Assembly: GCF_041381155.1 (NCBI RefSeq)
Contig: NC_091135.1
Span: 2,114,490-2,178,489 of the forward strand
Reading direction: 5' to 3'
DNA from: Argopecten irradians
Lineage: Eukaryota; Mollusca; Bivalvia; Pectinida; Pectinidae
Length of the DNA stretch: 64,000 bases
Position numbers and translations under genes: made by a program. How positions within the stretch are numbered: the stretch's first letter is position 1; each line of letters opens with the position of its first letter. This document shows, in pieces, positions 46,280-59,140 of this stretch. The notes beneath the pieces were generated by a model, which saw nothing but the letters and a program-made list of their open reading frames with translations, searched no databases and was not told where the DNA came from.

Positions 46280-49200
46280 TAAAGGTGACAAGGTGTTCGC
46301 GCTTAACGGAATTCCTTTGAAGAGAGACATCGAGAAGCTGAGCTCGTTTAAGGGCTTGGTGCTCTCTATATTAGGTAGTCTAGGACGAGGTTTGCGAAAA
46401 GGCAACGGTGCAGTCCATTTACCACTAGTGTCTCGTACAAATTCTTTGTCCATGAGATCCAGAAATGCTCTGTCTTCTACAGACAAGCCAACTTTGTTGT
46501 CATCATGAGTCTGCTTGAATACTCCTTGTCCAATGATTGGTTCCTCGCAAACCCCTTTCACATTAAACTGATTGTCACATGGATCAAACAATGTAGGTCG
46601 ACCATCTCCAAGTATCCTTGTCTTGAGAACAGAGACCTCTGATGGGTTCGGAGGATGAGTAGTTCCCAGACATACATTCCCTACAACCACCCAACCAAGG
46701 TTTAGCCTCTGGGCAAATGGTGAATTGGGTGGACCAATAATCTGCTCACAGATGTGATGAGCCTCTGGCACGTCGCGCCCAATCAACAGTAGAATTTCAG
46801 AATTAGACCGTAACGGAGGCAACTTGACGTCCTTCAAATGACTGTGATAGTTGGTGATCTCTGGAGTAGGAATCTCTGTACGGTTGTTGGGTATCTGATC
46901 ACACTCCAGTATGTCAGGTAAGGGTAAGGTAAACTGGCCGTTCAGAGAGGAAACTGAGAATCCATGTGCGCGCCGACCCTGTGTCGGCAAGTCCCCTGCA
47001 CAGGATACCAGAGTATATTGTTCAACTGTCTCTCCTGAGACATCCATGATATTGAAGAAACCAGGCTTGCACAATGTCCGATTACTTTGATCGTCGATTA
47101 TGGCATACATGTAGGTAGCTTGCTCTGGTGAGTTAGTCCTATGAACTCGAACAAGTATTGTTTTTGAACAAGATCTGCCTGTAAACGTTCCTCCACACAC
47201 GCGCGTACATTTACTCACAACGCCTTCATTCTCCCCGCCGTTCTGACTAGTCGTTATCTCCCCACCGTTCGGACTTGTAGAATTATTGTTGTTTTTGTCT
47301 GGCTTATGACCATTTCGATTTCCGGATATAGAATGTCCATCCCTGGGATGGAGCGCCGTAGGGTGCTGACTGCTGCTGCATTCTGCGCATTTTACAGAGA
47401 CTGAACAGTTTTTGTATATATGAGCATCTGTGTCACAACATCGAAAACATAAGCGGTGTTCGCTTAATATACGTCTCCGTTCCGACAAGGATTTAAGACG
47501 GAATGCCCTGCACTGATTTATGTCGTGGTTAGATATGTTGTGTATCAAACACTGTTTCTTGGGTTGTTTGTTAGAGTTCTCGTTAGACGACACCTGAGTT
47601 TTATTCACCTGAATATTTGACCGAACTCTGTCCTTGGAACGCGGTTCATTGCTTGTTCGAGTGGTCAACGTATCTTTATATACAAGGCCGGGGTCATTAA
47701 GCATAGAGCTCATTTCCTTTATGAACACCACAGATTCCGAGAATGGAGGAAAGGCTACACTCTTCTCCTTTTTATACCTTGCAGCTCTGACTGTCCATTT
47801 CCCTTGGATATGGAGAGGCAATTTACCCACAATGGGGAGAACGTCTGAAGAGGTGTTGTAATAGCCTAATAATGAGCCATAAATGGGATCTTCCATCATG
47901 GCTCCCACTTCTGAAAGAATGTCTGCCAATTCGTATAATTTGGCATTATCCTTTGAACCCAACCTTGGAAACTTCTCTAGTTTCCTTTTTAATGAGGCCT
48001 CTACCATTTCCGGACATCCATATCGCTCGTGGAGACGCTCTTATGCTCAAAGCGTGCTTCTTGGACTCCGGTCCCAACCACTTGAAAAGCAGGTCGAATT
48101 CCTCATTAGCTGTCACGCTGAGTTCTTTGGTTACAGACTGGAAACTAGCCTTCCACATTGAAAATGTTTCAGGTTTGTCGTCAAAGGTGGTAAGTCTCTG
48201 CAGGAGCAAGTCCTTACGTAACAGGTACTTAGTGAAATCAGAATAACCTAGTCGTTCTGGGTAAAAACTAGGTGCATTAGGATCCATCTGTTGTCTATTG
48301 TCATTAATCGTCCTATCAGACTTTTTCTCCATCAATGGAAGACTCATGTACTGGACACCTACCTCCTTCAAAGGCAGAATCTTGACCTGTATTTATCGGT
48401 GCAAGGGTGTTGTTTTCCAATCTAGGAGGTCCATGGCTCTCAGTCTGTGCCTGCGCATTGATAAACTGCGCTGTAAGCTCCTTACTGTCCATCGAAGGTA
48501 ATGAGAGTTGTGGTCCTCTGTCTATGTCGCCTTCACCATACTCCTCATACATGGCCTCAAGTTCGGCTTGAGCTACGGCTGCTGCTCGTTGTGATTTTAG
48601 ATACTGGAGGTCAGATTCATACTGAGCTCTCTGTCGAAGAATTTCAGCATCCATCTTGGCCTGGTGTTTCTGCATCTCAACTTCTTGGCGTGTAAATGTC
48701 AAACTAGTTTTAGCTGCTTCTAACTTTGCACGTTGAAGTGCTAATAGCGAACTCCTGCGACTACTAGAACTGCTCACTGATGAATGACTTTTGGTTTGAG
48801 AGTTCTTTTTCACTTCTTGTTTCTGCTCTTTGTTTTCTTCGATATCTGTTTCTGGCTGCTTAAGAATCTCCACCATCTCGTTATGCACATCTGTTACCTT
48901 TCTATAGATTTTGATATGTATCATCTCTTGCGAAACTTTCTCACTATTACTGGAGGAGGTATTAATACAAGTTAAATATTTCATAAATCCTTTCACCTCG
49001 TCTAGGTATTTGTCATAGACCGCTCCTAGCTGATCCTTTAGTTTTATCACTAAGTCTCTTTCGTGCTTGGCCGAGTTAAACTCTTCGATAGTATCCTCTA
49101 CCTTTTTTCGGAGTTTGATAAGTTTGGCGGTACTTGTCTCTACCGTGGCCTCATACAGTTCCTCCCCACCTCCTGTGAGGTTTTTCTTCCGATGGGACCT

Positions 49201-49330
49201 TTCCATCTCTGTTGGAGTAGCATGGGCGTTGTCGGGAACCTGCAGTTGTGACCCATACTCCTGCATGGGCGCAAGATACCCTCCTTGCTCAAACAATTTG
49301 CTGGGATCCTGATCCCTGGATGTAGACATC
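46280..49330 (-). pseudogene. BEL/Pao body B: gag and protease parts
   Basis: The N-terminal gag part is a long charged coiled coil (LQRAKLEAAKTSLTFTRQEV) with a serine-rich stretch. The middle gag part has the TFDDKPETFSMWKASFQSV block resembling DUF1759 of BEL/Pao gag. Next come CFRCCDTDAHIYKNC zinc-knuckle cysteines and the AIIDDQSN protease. Fossil; broken. Confidence 0.8.
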
Positions 49331-49362
49331 ATGTACTGTGCAGCTGATACACGTTGTTTTAC

Positions 49363-50450
49363 TGTTCTGTCTCAAAAAAACAGAAAGTTCCTTGAACTGT
49401 TTCCAACCTTTATTACAGATCCACATAAAGTGGTGTATAGTAGCTTATAGTGGAGTATAGTAAAACCTGAAATACAAACAAGTAAATATTGTTACTTAAT
49501 GATCTCTAACTTCTGTAGTCATTCACTCTTACAGATACAAATATTAATCCTAAGGATTAAACTTATTACATAAGTGCTAATTTCACAAACACCTAATAAA
49601 GTTGTAATAACTATTGCACAAATAAACACTATTCTGGACTAGATCACACTTACACAATGAATTAGTCAATGTAATATTTCAAGAGAAATATTAAAAGTGT
49701 ACTTGTTAACTCTACAGTAAATATGCAGAAACAGGTATTTAATAACTTGACATTTGGTACATACTATCTCTGAGTATCAAGATGGGATTTCCTTATCATT
49801 ATAGGATATAACAATTCAATCCTTTAATATTATGATTTGACAAATGAAAATAAAAGAAAACTGTAATTCACATGATTAACCTCTCTACAACGACAACCTG
49901 CATACAACGACAACCTGTCTACATCGAAAACCTGCATACATCGACCATTGCCTATACGAGGTTTTCTATTTTGCATACCGACTAACAATGATTAAACCAT
50001 GTGCACTAGTAATTTACATTTAGCTAGGGCATACATGTTATACATGGCTATCTACCACTAAGATACAAAATAATATCGTAAAGACTGATAGGTATTGCTT
50101 TATAAACAGCAATAATAAAACGACATCACTCAAAAACATGTCAGAGAATCAAATTGACAAACTGCACGATTTCCGGTGAAATCAAAACATCGCTTCATGT
50201 GCATTTATACAAAAAATACCAAATACATGGTACGCACATAGCTTCATCACAATTTTAAATTGTCACACATGAAATAATTAATGCATTTAACATTAAACTA
50301 TACACTTACAACGTGTGGGGCCACATAGTTGCTACATTTTTGCAGTTTTATCTCTCTCGAGACCATCCTTTCCTTGGGCGGAAAATGACATACAGACAGG
50401 GGCATTATTAAGTTATCAATCAAAGGGAGAGAACTCCTGGTTCCATCACA
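49363..50450 (-). repeat. BEL/Pao LTR3
   Basis: 1,088 bp, shared by bodies B and C; near-identical to LTR2 and LTR4 apart from a few small length differences. Confidence 0.85.
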
Positions 50451-50649
50451 CTCCCCGTCTGATATTAATAATATCACTAACTTTATCTCTAATCAACTTA
50501 AGAGTAACATATTTATAAACAAAATAATTCCAGCTCTTAACAGTAAATTTTGCAAAGGTTTCAACATGATGTTCATGAACTAAACTGTTACACACTTAGA
50601 CATCAATTATACACAACATAGTTTATCACTTGACCACAGCTGACAGTCT

Positions 50650-52670
50650 ATGTCTCCTTGGAACAAATGACAACAACCTGAGTAACTGGACGGACGAATG
50701 TTGACTTCTTTCCTTCTCGCGATATCTGAATCTCAACTTTCCTAACAAGTCCATCTTCACTAGGAAAGGTACGCGTGATTACACCAAGAGGCCAATCGTT
50801 GCGCGCTGTTTGTTCATCCTTCATGAGAACAACGTCTCCCTCCTCAAGGTTGCGAGACTCGTGATTCCACTTCCTCCTGGCCTGTAACACAGGTAGAAAC
50901 TCCTTTCGCCATCGACTCCAGAACTGCTCAGCGAGCACCTGCACATGCTTCCACTGTGATCTAAGCATGTCTTTCTGGTTAAAATATTCAAACGACTCGA
51001 TCCGACTTCCTGTTTTCTGTGTCAAAAGGGTTGCTGGAGATAAGATTAATGGTTCATCTACATCTGTTGAAACAGGAATCAATGGTCGCGCGTTGATGAT
51101 CGCTGTTACTTCTGCCATAAATGTCGACAAGACTTCGTGCGTGAGGTTACGATTGTTGTTGAGGAACATGGAGTCTAGTATGCGTCGTGCAACGCCAATC
51201 ATCCTTTCCCAGGAGCCTCCAAAGTGTGAGGCGTGGGGAGGATTAAATTTCCAGATGGTACCAGATTCACGGAGAAATTCCTTGATGTTTAGGTCTTCTA
51301 TGAAGATTGCTGTAGCGTCAAGGTCCGAGATTGCCCCAACAAAATTGGTTCCCCTATCAGAACGGAACTCTGCAACTTTTCCTCTAATGGCGTAGAATCT
51401 TCTCACAGAGTTTATAAACGATGATGAGCTCATTTCTTCCAGTAACTCAATATGAACCGCCCTAGATGACAGACACGTGAAGAGCACTGCCCAGCGTTTA
51501 CTTGAAGCTGAACCGCCTCTTGTCCTGCGTGTGACAATGGTCCAAGGTCCAAAAACATCGACACCAACGAATGTAAATGGCGGGCTTGGCGTAACACGAT
51601 CCACTGGTAGATCAGCCATCTTCTGTTGGGAATGCTTTCCTCGAAGTTTCCGACACTTCACACAGTGATGAATGACGAAAGAAACCAGTCTCTTGACCCC
51701 AGTGATCCAAAAGCCTGCGGCCCTTATCGCCCCTTCTGTCAGGTGTCTACCCTGATGTTGAACAGCGTTATGGAAGTGTCTAGTCAACAGCATCGCGACG
51801 TAATGTTGGCCGGGTACTAAGATAGGGTTCACTTCGTGTCTCGGTAAATCTGAGTTCTGTAGCCTTCCTCCAACACGTATCATGCCGTTTTCGTCCAAGT
51901 AGGGTGAAAGTTCCTTTGGACATTTCCTAGTGTCCCCATAGAATTCCCTTTGTAATTCTCTGATAATAAATGCTTCTGCAGAAGCACAGTTTTCAACTGA
52001 CCGATAAATGTCACACTTGTGCCATCCTATGCACTTGCCGTGATTTGACTTGAAAGACTCAGCTAAGTGTTTTATCAAAGATATTGACAACAACAGCCTT
52101 TTCCAACTTGAGAACTTCTCAAATCGCTCTGACCAATTATGAGGTTTCTCACTGTTCGTTATGTCCGTTTTAGCCACGTGAACAACCTCAGGTCGAACTT
52201 CAGTATCCTCCTCTGGGGTAACCAAAGGGAAAATTAAGGATTCAGTTGGGGATATGTTTGGTTTAGGTCCTTGAATCCACATGCTCTCCTCTTAGCGAGC
52301 TGGATCGATGTATCGAGTGCCGACATCTGCAGGGTTATTCTCGGTAGAGATGTAGAACCAATGGTCTGGTCTAGAAAATTCCAGGATCCTGCAGACTCTG
52401 TTGGCCACATAGATATATAAAACCGTCGAGTTGTGTTAGTTACGTAGCCCAGTACAACTTTACTATCGGTGTGGAAAAACACATGTTCTCGGGGAAAGGA
52501 TAGCTCTTCTGTGACAATTTCTGCTATTTCCACGGCTAAGACTGCGGTACATAATTCCAGACGTGGAATTGTATGACCATGACGCGGTGCTACTCGGATC
52601 TTATTTGGTTTCTTAGGATGATAAACGCCGAAAAGAGGCAAATACCAGCACTCCTCAAGTTTACTCACAA
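50650..52670 (-). pseudogene. BEL/Pao body C: RNase H and integrase parts
   Basis: The integrase part is the best preserved of the four, with zinc-binding, catalytic-core (VGVDVFGPW; FRSDRGTNFVG; HFGGSWERM) and C-terminal GDVVLMKDE segments, preceded by RNase H (FFHTDSKVVLGYV). Fossil; the element as a whole is broken. Confidence 0.8.
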
Positions 52671-52679
52671 CTCCTTAAG

Positions 52680-55600
52680 TGGAGAGGGCCACTTCCGCGT
52701 GCCCGTTGTCTAAGATTCCTTTCATAAAGGTGACAAGGTGTTCGCGCTTAACGGAATTCCTTTGAAGAGAGACATCGAGAAGCTGAGCTCGTTTAAGGGC
52801 TTGGTGCCTATTATTAGGTAGTCTAGGACGAGGTTTGCGAAAAGGCAACGGTGCAGTCCATTTACCACTAGTGTCTCGTACAAATTCTTTGTCCATGAGA
52901 TCCAGAAATGCTCTGTCTTCTACAGACAAGCCAACTTTGTTGTCATCATGAGTCTGCTTGAATACTCCTTGTCCAATGATTGGTTCCTCGCAAACCCTTT
53001 CACATTAAACTGATTGTCACATGGATCAAACAATGTAGGTCGACCATCTCCAAGTATCCTTGTCTTGAGAACAGAGACCTCTGATGGGTTCGGAGGATGA
53101 GTAGTTCCCAGACAATACATTCCCTACAACCACCCAATCAAGGTTTAGCCTCTGGGCAAATGGTGAATTGGGTGGACCAATAATCTGCTCACAGATGTGA
53201 TGAGCCTCTGGCACGTCGCGCCCAATCAACAGTAGAATTTCAGAATTAGACCGTAACGGAGGCAACTTGACGTCCTTCAAATGGACTGTGATAGTTGGTG
53301 ATCTCTGGAGTAGGAATCTCTGTACGGTTGTTGGGTATCTGATCACACTCCAGTATGTCAGGTAAGGGTAAGGTAAACTGGCCGTTCAGAGAGGAAACTG
53401 AGAATCCATGTGCGCGCCGACCCTGTGTCGGCAAGTCCCCTGCACAGGATACCAGAGTATATTGTTCAACTGTCTCTCCTGAGACATCCATGATATTGAA
53501 GAAACCAGGCTTGCACAATGTCCGATTACTTTGATCGTCGATTATGGCATACATGTAGGTAGCTTGCTCTGGTGAGTTAGTCCTATGAACTCGAACAAGT
53601 ATTGTTTTTGAACAAGATCTGCCTGTAAACGTTCCTCCACACACGCGCGTACATTTACTCACAACGCCTTCATTCTCCCCGCCGTTCTGACTAGTCGTTA
53701 TCTCCCCACCGTTCGGACTTGTAGAATTATTGTTGTTTTTGTCTGGCTTATGACCATTTCGATTTCCGGATGTAGAATGTCCATCCCTGGGATGGAGCGC
53801 CGTAGGGTGCTGACTGCTGCTGCATTCTGCGCATTTTACAGAGACTGAACAGTTTTTGTATATATGAGCATCTGTGTCACAACATCGAAAACATAAGCGG
53901 TGTTCGCTTAATATACGTCTCCGTTCCGACAAGGATTTAAGACGGAATGCCCTGCACTGATTTATGTCGTGGTTAGATGTGTTGTGTATCAAACACTGTT
54001 TCTTGGGTTGTTTGTTAGAGTTCTCGTTAGACGACACCTGAGTTTTATTCACCTGAATATTTGACCGAACTCTGTCCTTGGAACGCGGTTCATTGCTTGT
54101 TCGAGTGGTCAACGTATCTTTATATACAAGGCCGGGGTCATTAAGCATAGAGCTCATTTCCTTTATGAACACCACAGATTCCGAGAATGGAGGAAAGGCT
54201 ACACTCTTCTCCTTCTTATACCTTGCAGCTCTGACTGTCCATTTCCCTTGGATATGGAGAGGCAATTTACCCACAATGGGGAGAACGTCTGAAGAGGTGT
54301 TGTAATAGCCTAATAATGAGCCATAAATGGGATCTTCCATCATGGCTCCCACTTCTGAAAGAATGTCTGCCAATTCGTATAATTTGGCATTATCCTTTGA
54401 ACCCAACCTTGGAAACTTCTCTAGTTTCCTTTTTAATGAGGCCTCTACCATTTCCGGACATCCATATCGCTCGTGGAGACGCTCTTATGCTCAAAGCGTG
54501 CTTCTTGGACTCCGGTCCCAACCACTTGAAAAGCAGGTCGAATTCCTCATTAGCTGTCACGCTGAGTTCTTTGGTTACAGACTGGAAACTAGCCTTCCAC
54601 ATTGAAAATGTTTCAGGTTTGTCGTCAAAGGTGGTAAGTCTCTGCAGGAGCAAGTCCTTACGTAACAGGTACTTAGTGAAATCAGAATAACCTAGTCGTT
54701 CTGGGTAAAAACTAGGTGCATTAGGATCCATCTGTTGTCTATTGTCATTAATCGTCCTATCAGACTTTTTCTCCTCAATGGAAGACTCATGTACTGGACA
54801 CCTACCTCCTTCAAAGGCAGAATCTTGACCTGTATTTATCGGTGCAAGGGTGTTGTTTTCCAATCTAGGAGGTCCATGGCTCTCAGTCTGTGCCTGCGCA
54901 TTGATAAACTGCGCTGTAAGCTCCTTACTGTCCATCGAAGGTAATGAGAGTTGTGGTCCTCTGTCTATGTCGCCTTCACCATACTCCTCATACATGGCCT
55001 CAAGTTCGGCTTGAGCTACGGCTGCTGCTCGTTGTGATTTTAGATACTGGAGGTCAGATTCATACTGAGCTCTCTGTCGAAGAATTTCAGCATCCATCTT
55101 GGCCTGGTGTTTCTGCATCTCAACTTCTTGGCGTGTAAATGTCAAACTAGTTTTAGCTGCTTCTAACTTTGCACGTTGAAGTGCTAATAGCGAACTCCTG
55201 CGACTACTAGAACTGCTCACTGATGAATGACTTTTGGTTTGAGAGTTCTTTTTCACTTCTTGTTTCTGCTCTTTGTTTTCTTCGATATCTGTTTCTGGCT
55301 GCTTAAGAATCTCCACCATCTCGTTATGCACATCTGTTACCTTTCTATAGATTTTGATATGTATCATCTCTTGCGAAACTTTCTCACTATTACTGGAGGA
55401 GGTATTAATACAAGTTAAATATTTCATAAATCCTTTCACCTCGTCTAGGTATTTGTCATAGACCGCTCCTAGCTGATCCTTTAGTTTTATCACTAAGTCT
55501 CTTTCGTGCTTGGCCGAGTTAAACTCTTCGATAGTATCCTCTACCTTTTTTCGGAGTTTGATAAGTTTGGCGGTACTTGTCTCTACCGTGGCCTCATACA

Positions 55601-55775
55601 GTTCCTCCCCACCTCCTGTGAGGTTTTTCTTCCGATGGGACCTTTCCATCTCTGTCGGAGTAGCATGGGCGTTGTCGGGAACCTGCAGTTGTGACCCATA
55701 CTCCTGCATGGGCGCAAGATACCCTCCTTGCTCAAACAATTTGCTGGGATCCTGATCCCTGGATGTAGACATCAT
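52680..55775 (-). pseudogene. BEL/Pao body C: gag and protease parts
   Basis: Coiled-coil gag, DUF1759-like block, zinc knuckles (CFRCCDTDAHIYKNC; CAECSSSQH) and protease (AIIDDQSN), as in body B. Fossil; broken. Confidence 0.8.
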
Positions 55776-55805
55776 GTACTGTGCAGCTGATACACGTTGT
55801 TTTAC

Positions 55806-56920
55806 TGTTCTGTCTCAAAAAAACAGAAAGTTCCTTGAACTGTTTCCAACCTTTATTACAGATCCACATAAAGTGGTGTATAGTGGCTTATAGTGGAGTA
55901 TAGTAAAACCTGAAATACAAACAAGTAAATATTGTTACTTAATGATCTCTAACTTCTGTAGTCATTCACTCTTACAGATACAAATATTAATCCTAAGGAT
56001 TAAACTTATTACATAAGTGCTAATTTCACAAACACCTAATAAAGTTGTAATAACTATTGCACAAATAAACACTATTCTGGACTAGATCACACTTACACAA
56101 TGAATTAGTCAATGTAATATTTCAAGAGAAATATTAAAAGTGTACTTGTTAACTCTACAGTAAATATGCAGAAACAGGTATTTAATAACTTGACATTTGG
56201 TACATACTATCTCTGAGTATCAAGATGGGATTTCCTTATCATTATAGGATATATAACAATTCAATCCTTTAATATTATGATTTGACAAATGAAAATAAAA
56301 GAAAACTGTAATTCACATGATTAACCTCTCTACAACGACAACCTGCATACAACGACAACCTGTCTACATCGAAAACCTGCATACATCGACCATTGCCTAT
56401 ACGAGGTTTTCTATTTTGCATACCGACTAACAATGATTAAACCATGTGCACTAGTAATTTACATTTAGCTAGGGCATACATGTTATACATGGCTATATAC
56501 CACTAAGATACAAAATAATATCGTAAAGACTGATAGGTATTGCTTTATAAACAGCAATAATAAAACGACATCACTCAAAAACATGTCAGAGAATCAAATT
56601 GACAAACTGCACGATTTCCGGTGAAATCAAAACATCGCTTCATGTGCATTTATACAAAAAATACCAAATACATGGTACGCACATAGCTTCATCACAATTT
56701 TAAATTGTCACACATGAAATAATTAATGCATTTAACATTAAACTATACACTTACAACGTGTGGGGCCACATAGTTGCTACATTTTTGCAGTTTTATCTCT
56801 CTCGAGACCATCCTTTCCTTGGGCGGAAATGACATACAGACAGGGGCAGGTAACTCTAATACCATACCTTGATTATTAAGTTATCAATCAAAGGGAGAGA
56901 GAACTCCTGGTTCCATCACA
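55806..56920 (-). repeat. BEL/Pao LTR4
   Basis: 1,115 bp, shared by bodies C and D; ends as in the other LTRs. Confidence 0.85.
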
Positions 56921-57119
56921 CTCCCCGTCTGATATTAATAATATCACTAACTTTATCTCTAATCAACTTAAGAGTAACATATTTATAAACAAAATAATTC
57001 CAGCTCTTAACAGTAAATTTTGCAAAGGTTTCAACATGATGTTCATGAACTAAACTGTTACACACTTAGACATCAATTATACACAACATAGTTTATCACT
57101 TGACCACAGCTGACAGTCT

Positions 57120-59140
57120 ATGTCTCCTTGGAACAAATGACAACAACCTGAGTAACTGGACGGACGAATGTTGACTTCTTTCCTTCTCGCGATATCTGAA
57201 TCTCAACTTTCCTAACAAGTCCATCTTCACTAGGAAAGGTACGCGTGATTACACCAAGAGGCCAATCGTTGCGCGCTGTTTGTTCATCCTTCATGAGAAC
57301 AACGTCTCCCTCCTCAAGGTTGCGAGACTCGTGATTCCACTTCCTCCTGGCCTGTAACACAGGTAGAAACTCCTTTCGCCATCGACTCCAGAACTGCTCA
57401 GCGAGCACCTGCACATGCTTCCACTGTGATCTAAGCATGTCTTTCTGGTTAAAATATTCAAACGACTCGATCCGACTTCCTGTTTTCTGTGTCAAAAGGG
57501 TTGCTGGAGATAAGATTAATGGTTCATCTACATCTGTTGAAACAGGAATCAATGGTCGCGCGTTGATGATCGCTGTTACTTCTGCCATAAATGTCGACAA
57601 GACTTCGTGCGTGAGGTTACGATTGTTGTTGAGGAACATGGAGTCTAGTATGCGTCGTGCAACGCCAATCATCCTTTCCCAGGAGCCTCCAAAGTGTGAG
57701 GCGTGGGGAGGATTAAATTTCCAGATGGTACCAGATTCACGGAGAAATTCCTTGATGTTTAGGTCTTCTATGAAGATTGCTGTAGCGTCAAGGTCCGAGA
57801 TTGCCCCAACAAAATTGGTTCCCCTATCAGAACGGAACTCTGCAACTTTTCCTCTAATGGCGTAGAATCTTCTCACAGAGTTTATAAACGATGATGAGCT
57901 CATTTCTTCCAGTAACTCAATATGAACCGCCCTAGATGACAGACACGTGAAGAGCACTGCCCAGCGTTTACTTGAAGCTGAACCGCCTCTTGTCCTGCGT
58001 GTGACAATGGTCCAAGGTCCAAAAACATCGACACCAACGAATGTAAATGGCGGGCTTGGCGTAACACGATCCACTGGTAGATCAGCCATCTTCTGTTGGG
58101 AATGCTTTCCTCGAAGTTTCCGACACTTCACACAGTGATGAATGACGAAAGAAACCAGTCTCTTGCCCCAGTGATCCAAAAGCCTGCGGCCCTTATCGCC
58201 CCTTCTGTCAGGTGTCTACCCTGATGTTGAACAGCGTTATGGAAGTGTCTAGTCAACAGCATCGCGACGTAATGTTGGCCGGGTACTAAGATAGGGTTCA
58301 CTTCGTGTCTCGGTAAATCTGAGTTCTGTAGCCTTCCTCCAACACGTATCATGCCGTTTTCGTCCAAGTAGGGTGAAAGTTCCTTTGGACATTTCCTAGT
58401 GTCCCCATAGAATTCCCTTTGTAATTCTCTGATAATAAATGCTTCTGCAGAAGCACAGTTTTCAACTGACCGATAAATGTCACACTTGTGCCATCCTATG
58501 CACTTGCCGTGATTTGACTTGAAAGACTCAGCTAAGTGTTTTATCAAAGATATTGACAACAACAGCCTTTTCCAACTTGAGAACTTCTCAAATCGCTCTG
58601 ACCAATTATGAGGTTTCTCACTGTTCGTTATGTCCGTTTTAGCCACGTGAACAACCTCAGGTCGAACTTCAGTATCCTCCTCTGGGGTAACCAAAGGGAA
58701 AATTAAGGATTCAGTTGGGGATATGTTTGGTTTAGGTCCTTGAATCCACATGCTCTCCTCTTAGCGAGCTGGATCGATGTATCGAGTGCCGACATCTGCA
58801 GGGTTATTCTCGGTAGAGATGTAGAACCAATGGTCTGGTCTAGAAAATTCCAGGATCCTGCAGACTCTGTTGGCCACATAGATATAAAAAACCGTCGAGT
58901 TGTGTTAGTTACGTAGCCCAGTACAACTTTACTATCGGTGTGGAAAAACACATGTTCTCGGGGAAAGGATAGCTCTTCTGTGACAATTTCTGCTATTTCC
59001 ACGGCTAAGACTGCGGTACATAATTCCAGACGTGGAATTGTATGACCATGACGCGGTGCTACTCGGATCTTATTTGGTTTCTTAGGATGATAAACGCCGA
59101 AAAGAGGCAAATACCAGCACTCCTCAAGTTTACTCACAAC
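57120..59140 (-). pseudogene. BEL/Pao body D: RNase H and integrase parts
   Basis: The same signatures as the other copies (FFHTDSKVVLGYV; HHCVKC; FRSDRGTNFVG; HFGGSWERM; GDVVLMKDE). Fossil; broken. Confidence 0.8.

Larger units (their letters stand above)
44008..49362 (-). mobile_element. BEL/Pao body B
   Basis: About 5.36 kb. Parts from right to left (minus strand): coiled-coil gag at about 48320-49330; further gag at about 47600-48320; zinc knuckles near 47360-47460; protease at about 46300-47290; RNase H at about 45850-46220; integrase and C-terminal domain at about 44220-45840. It looks broken, with several breaks. It is nearly identical to body C, so young. Confidence 0.85.
50451..55805 (-). 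mobile_element. BEL/Pao body C
   Basis: About 5.36 kb with the same order of parts as body B: gag at about 53760-55775, protease at about 52690-53740, RNase H at about 52290-52670, integrase with C-terminal domain at about 50650-52280. Broken, with several breaks, but the gag and integrase parts are long and well preserved, which fits a recent origin. Confidence 0.85.

Noticed and set aside
44525-51395. Plus-strand frames of 142 codons recurring in each BEL/Pao body
   Set aside because: Antisense shadows of the integrase part; they recur only because the element recurs.
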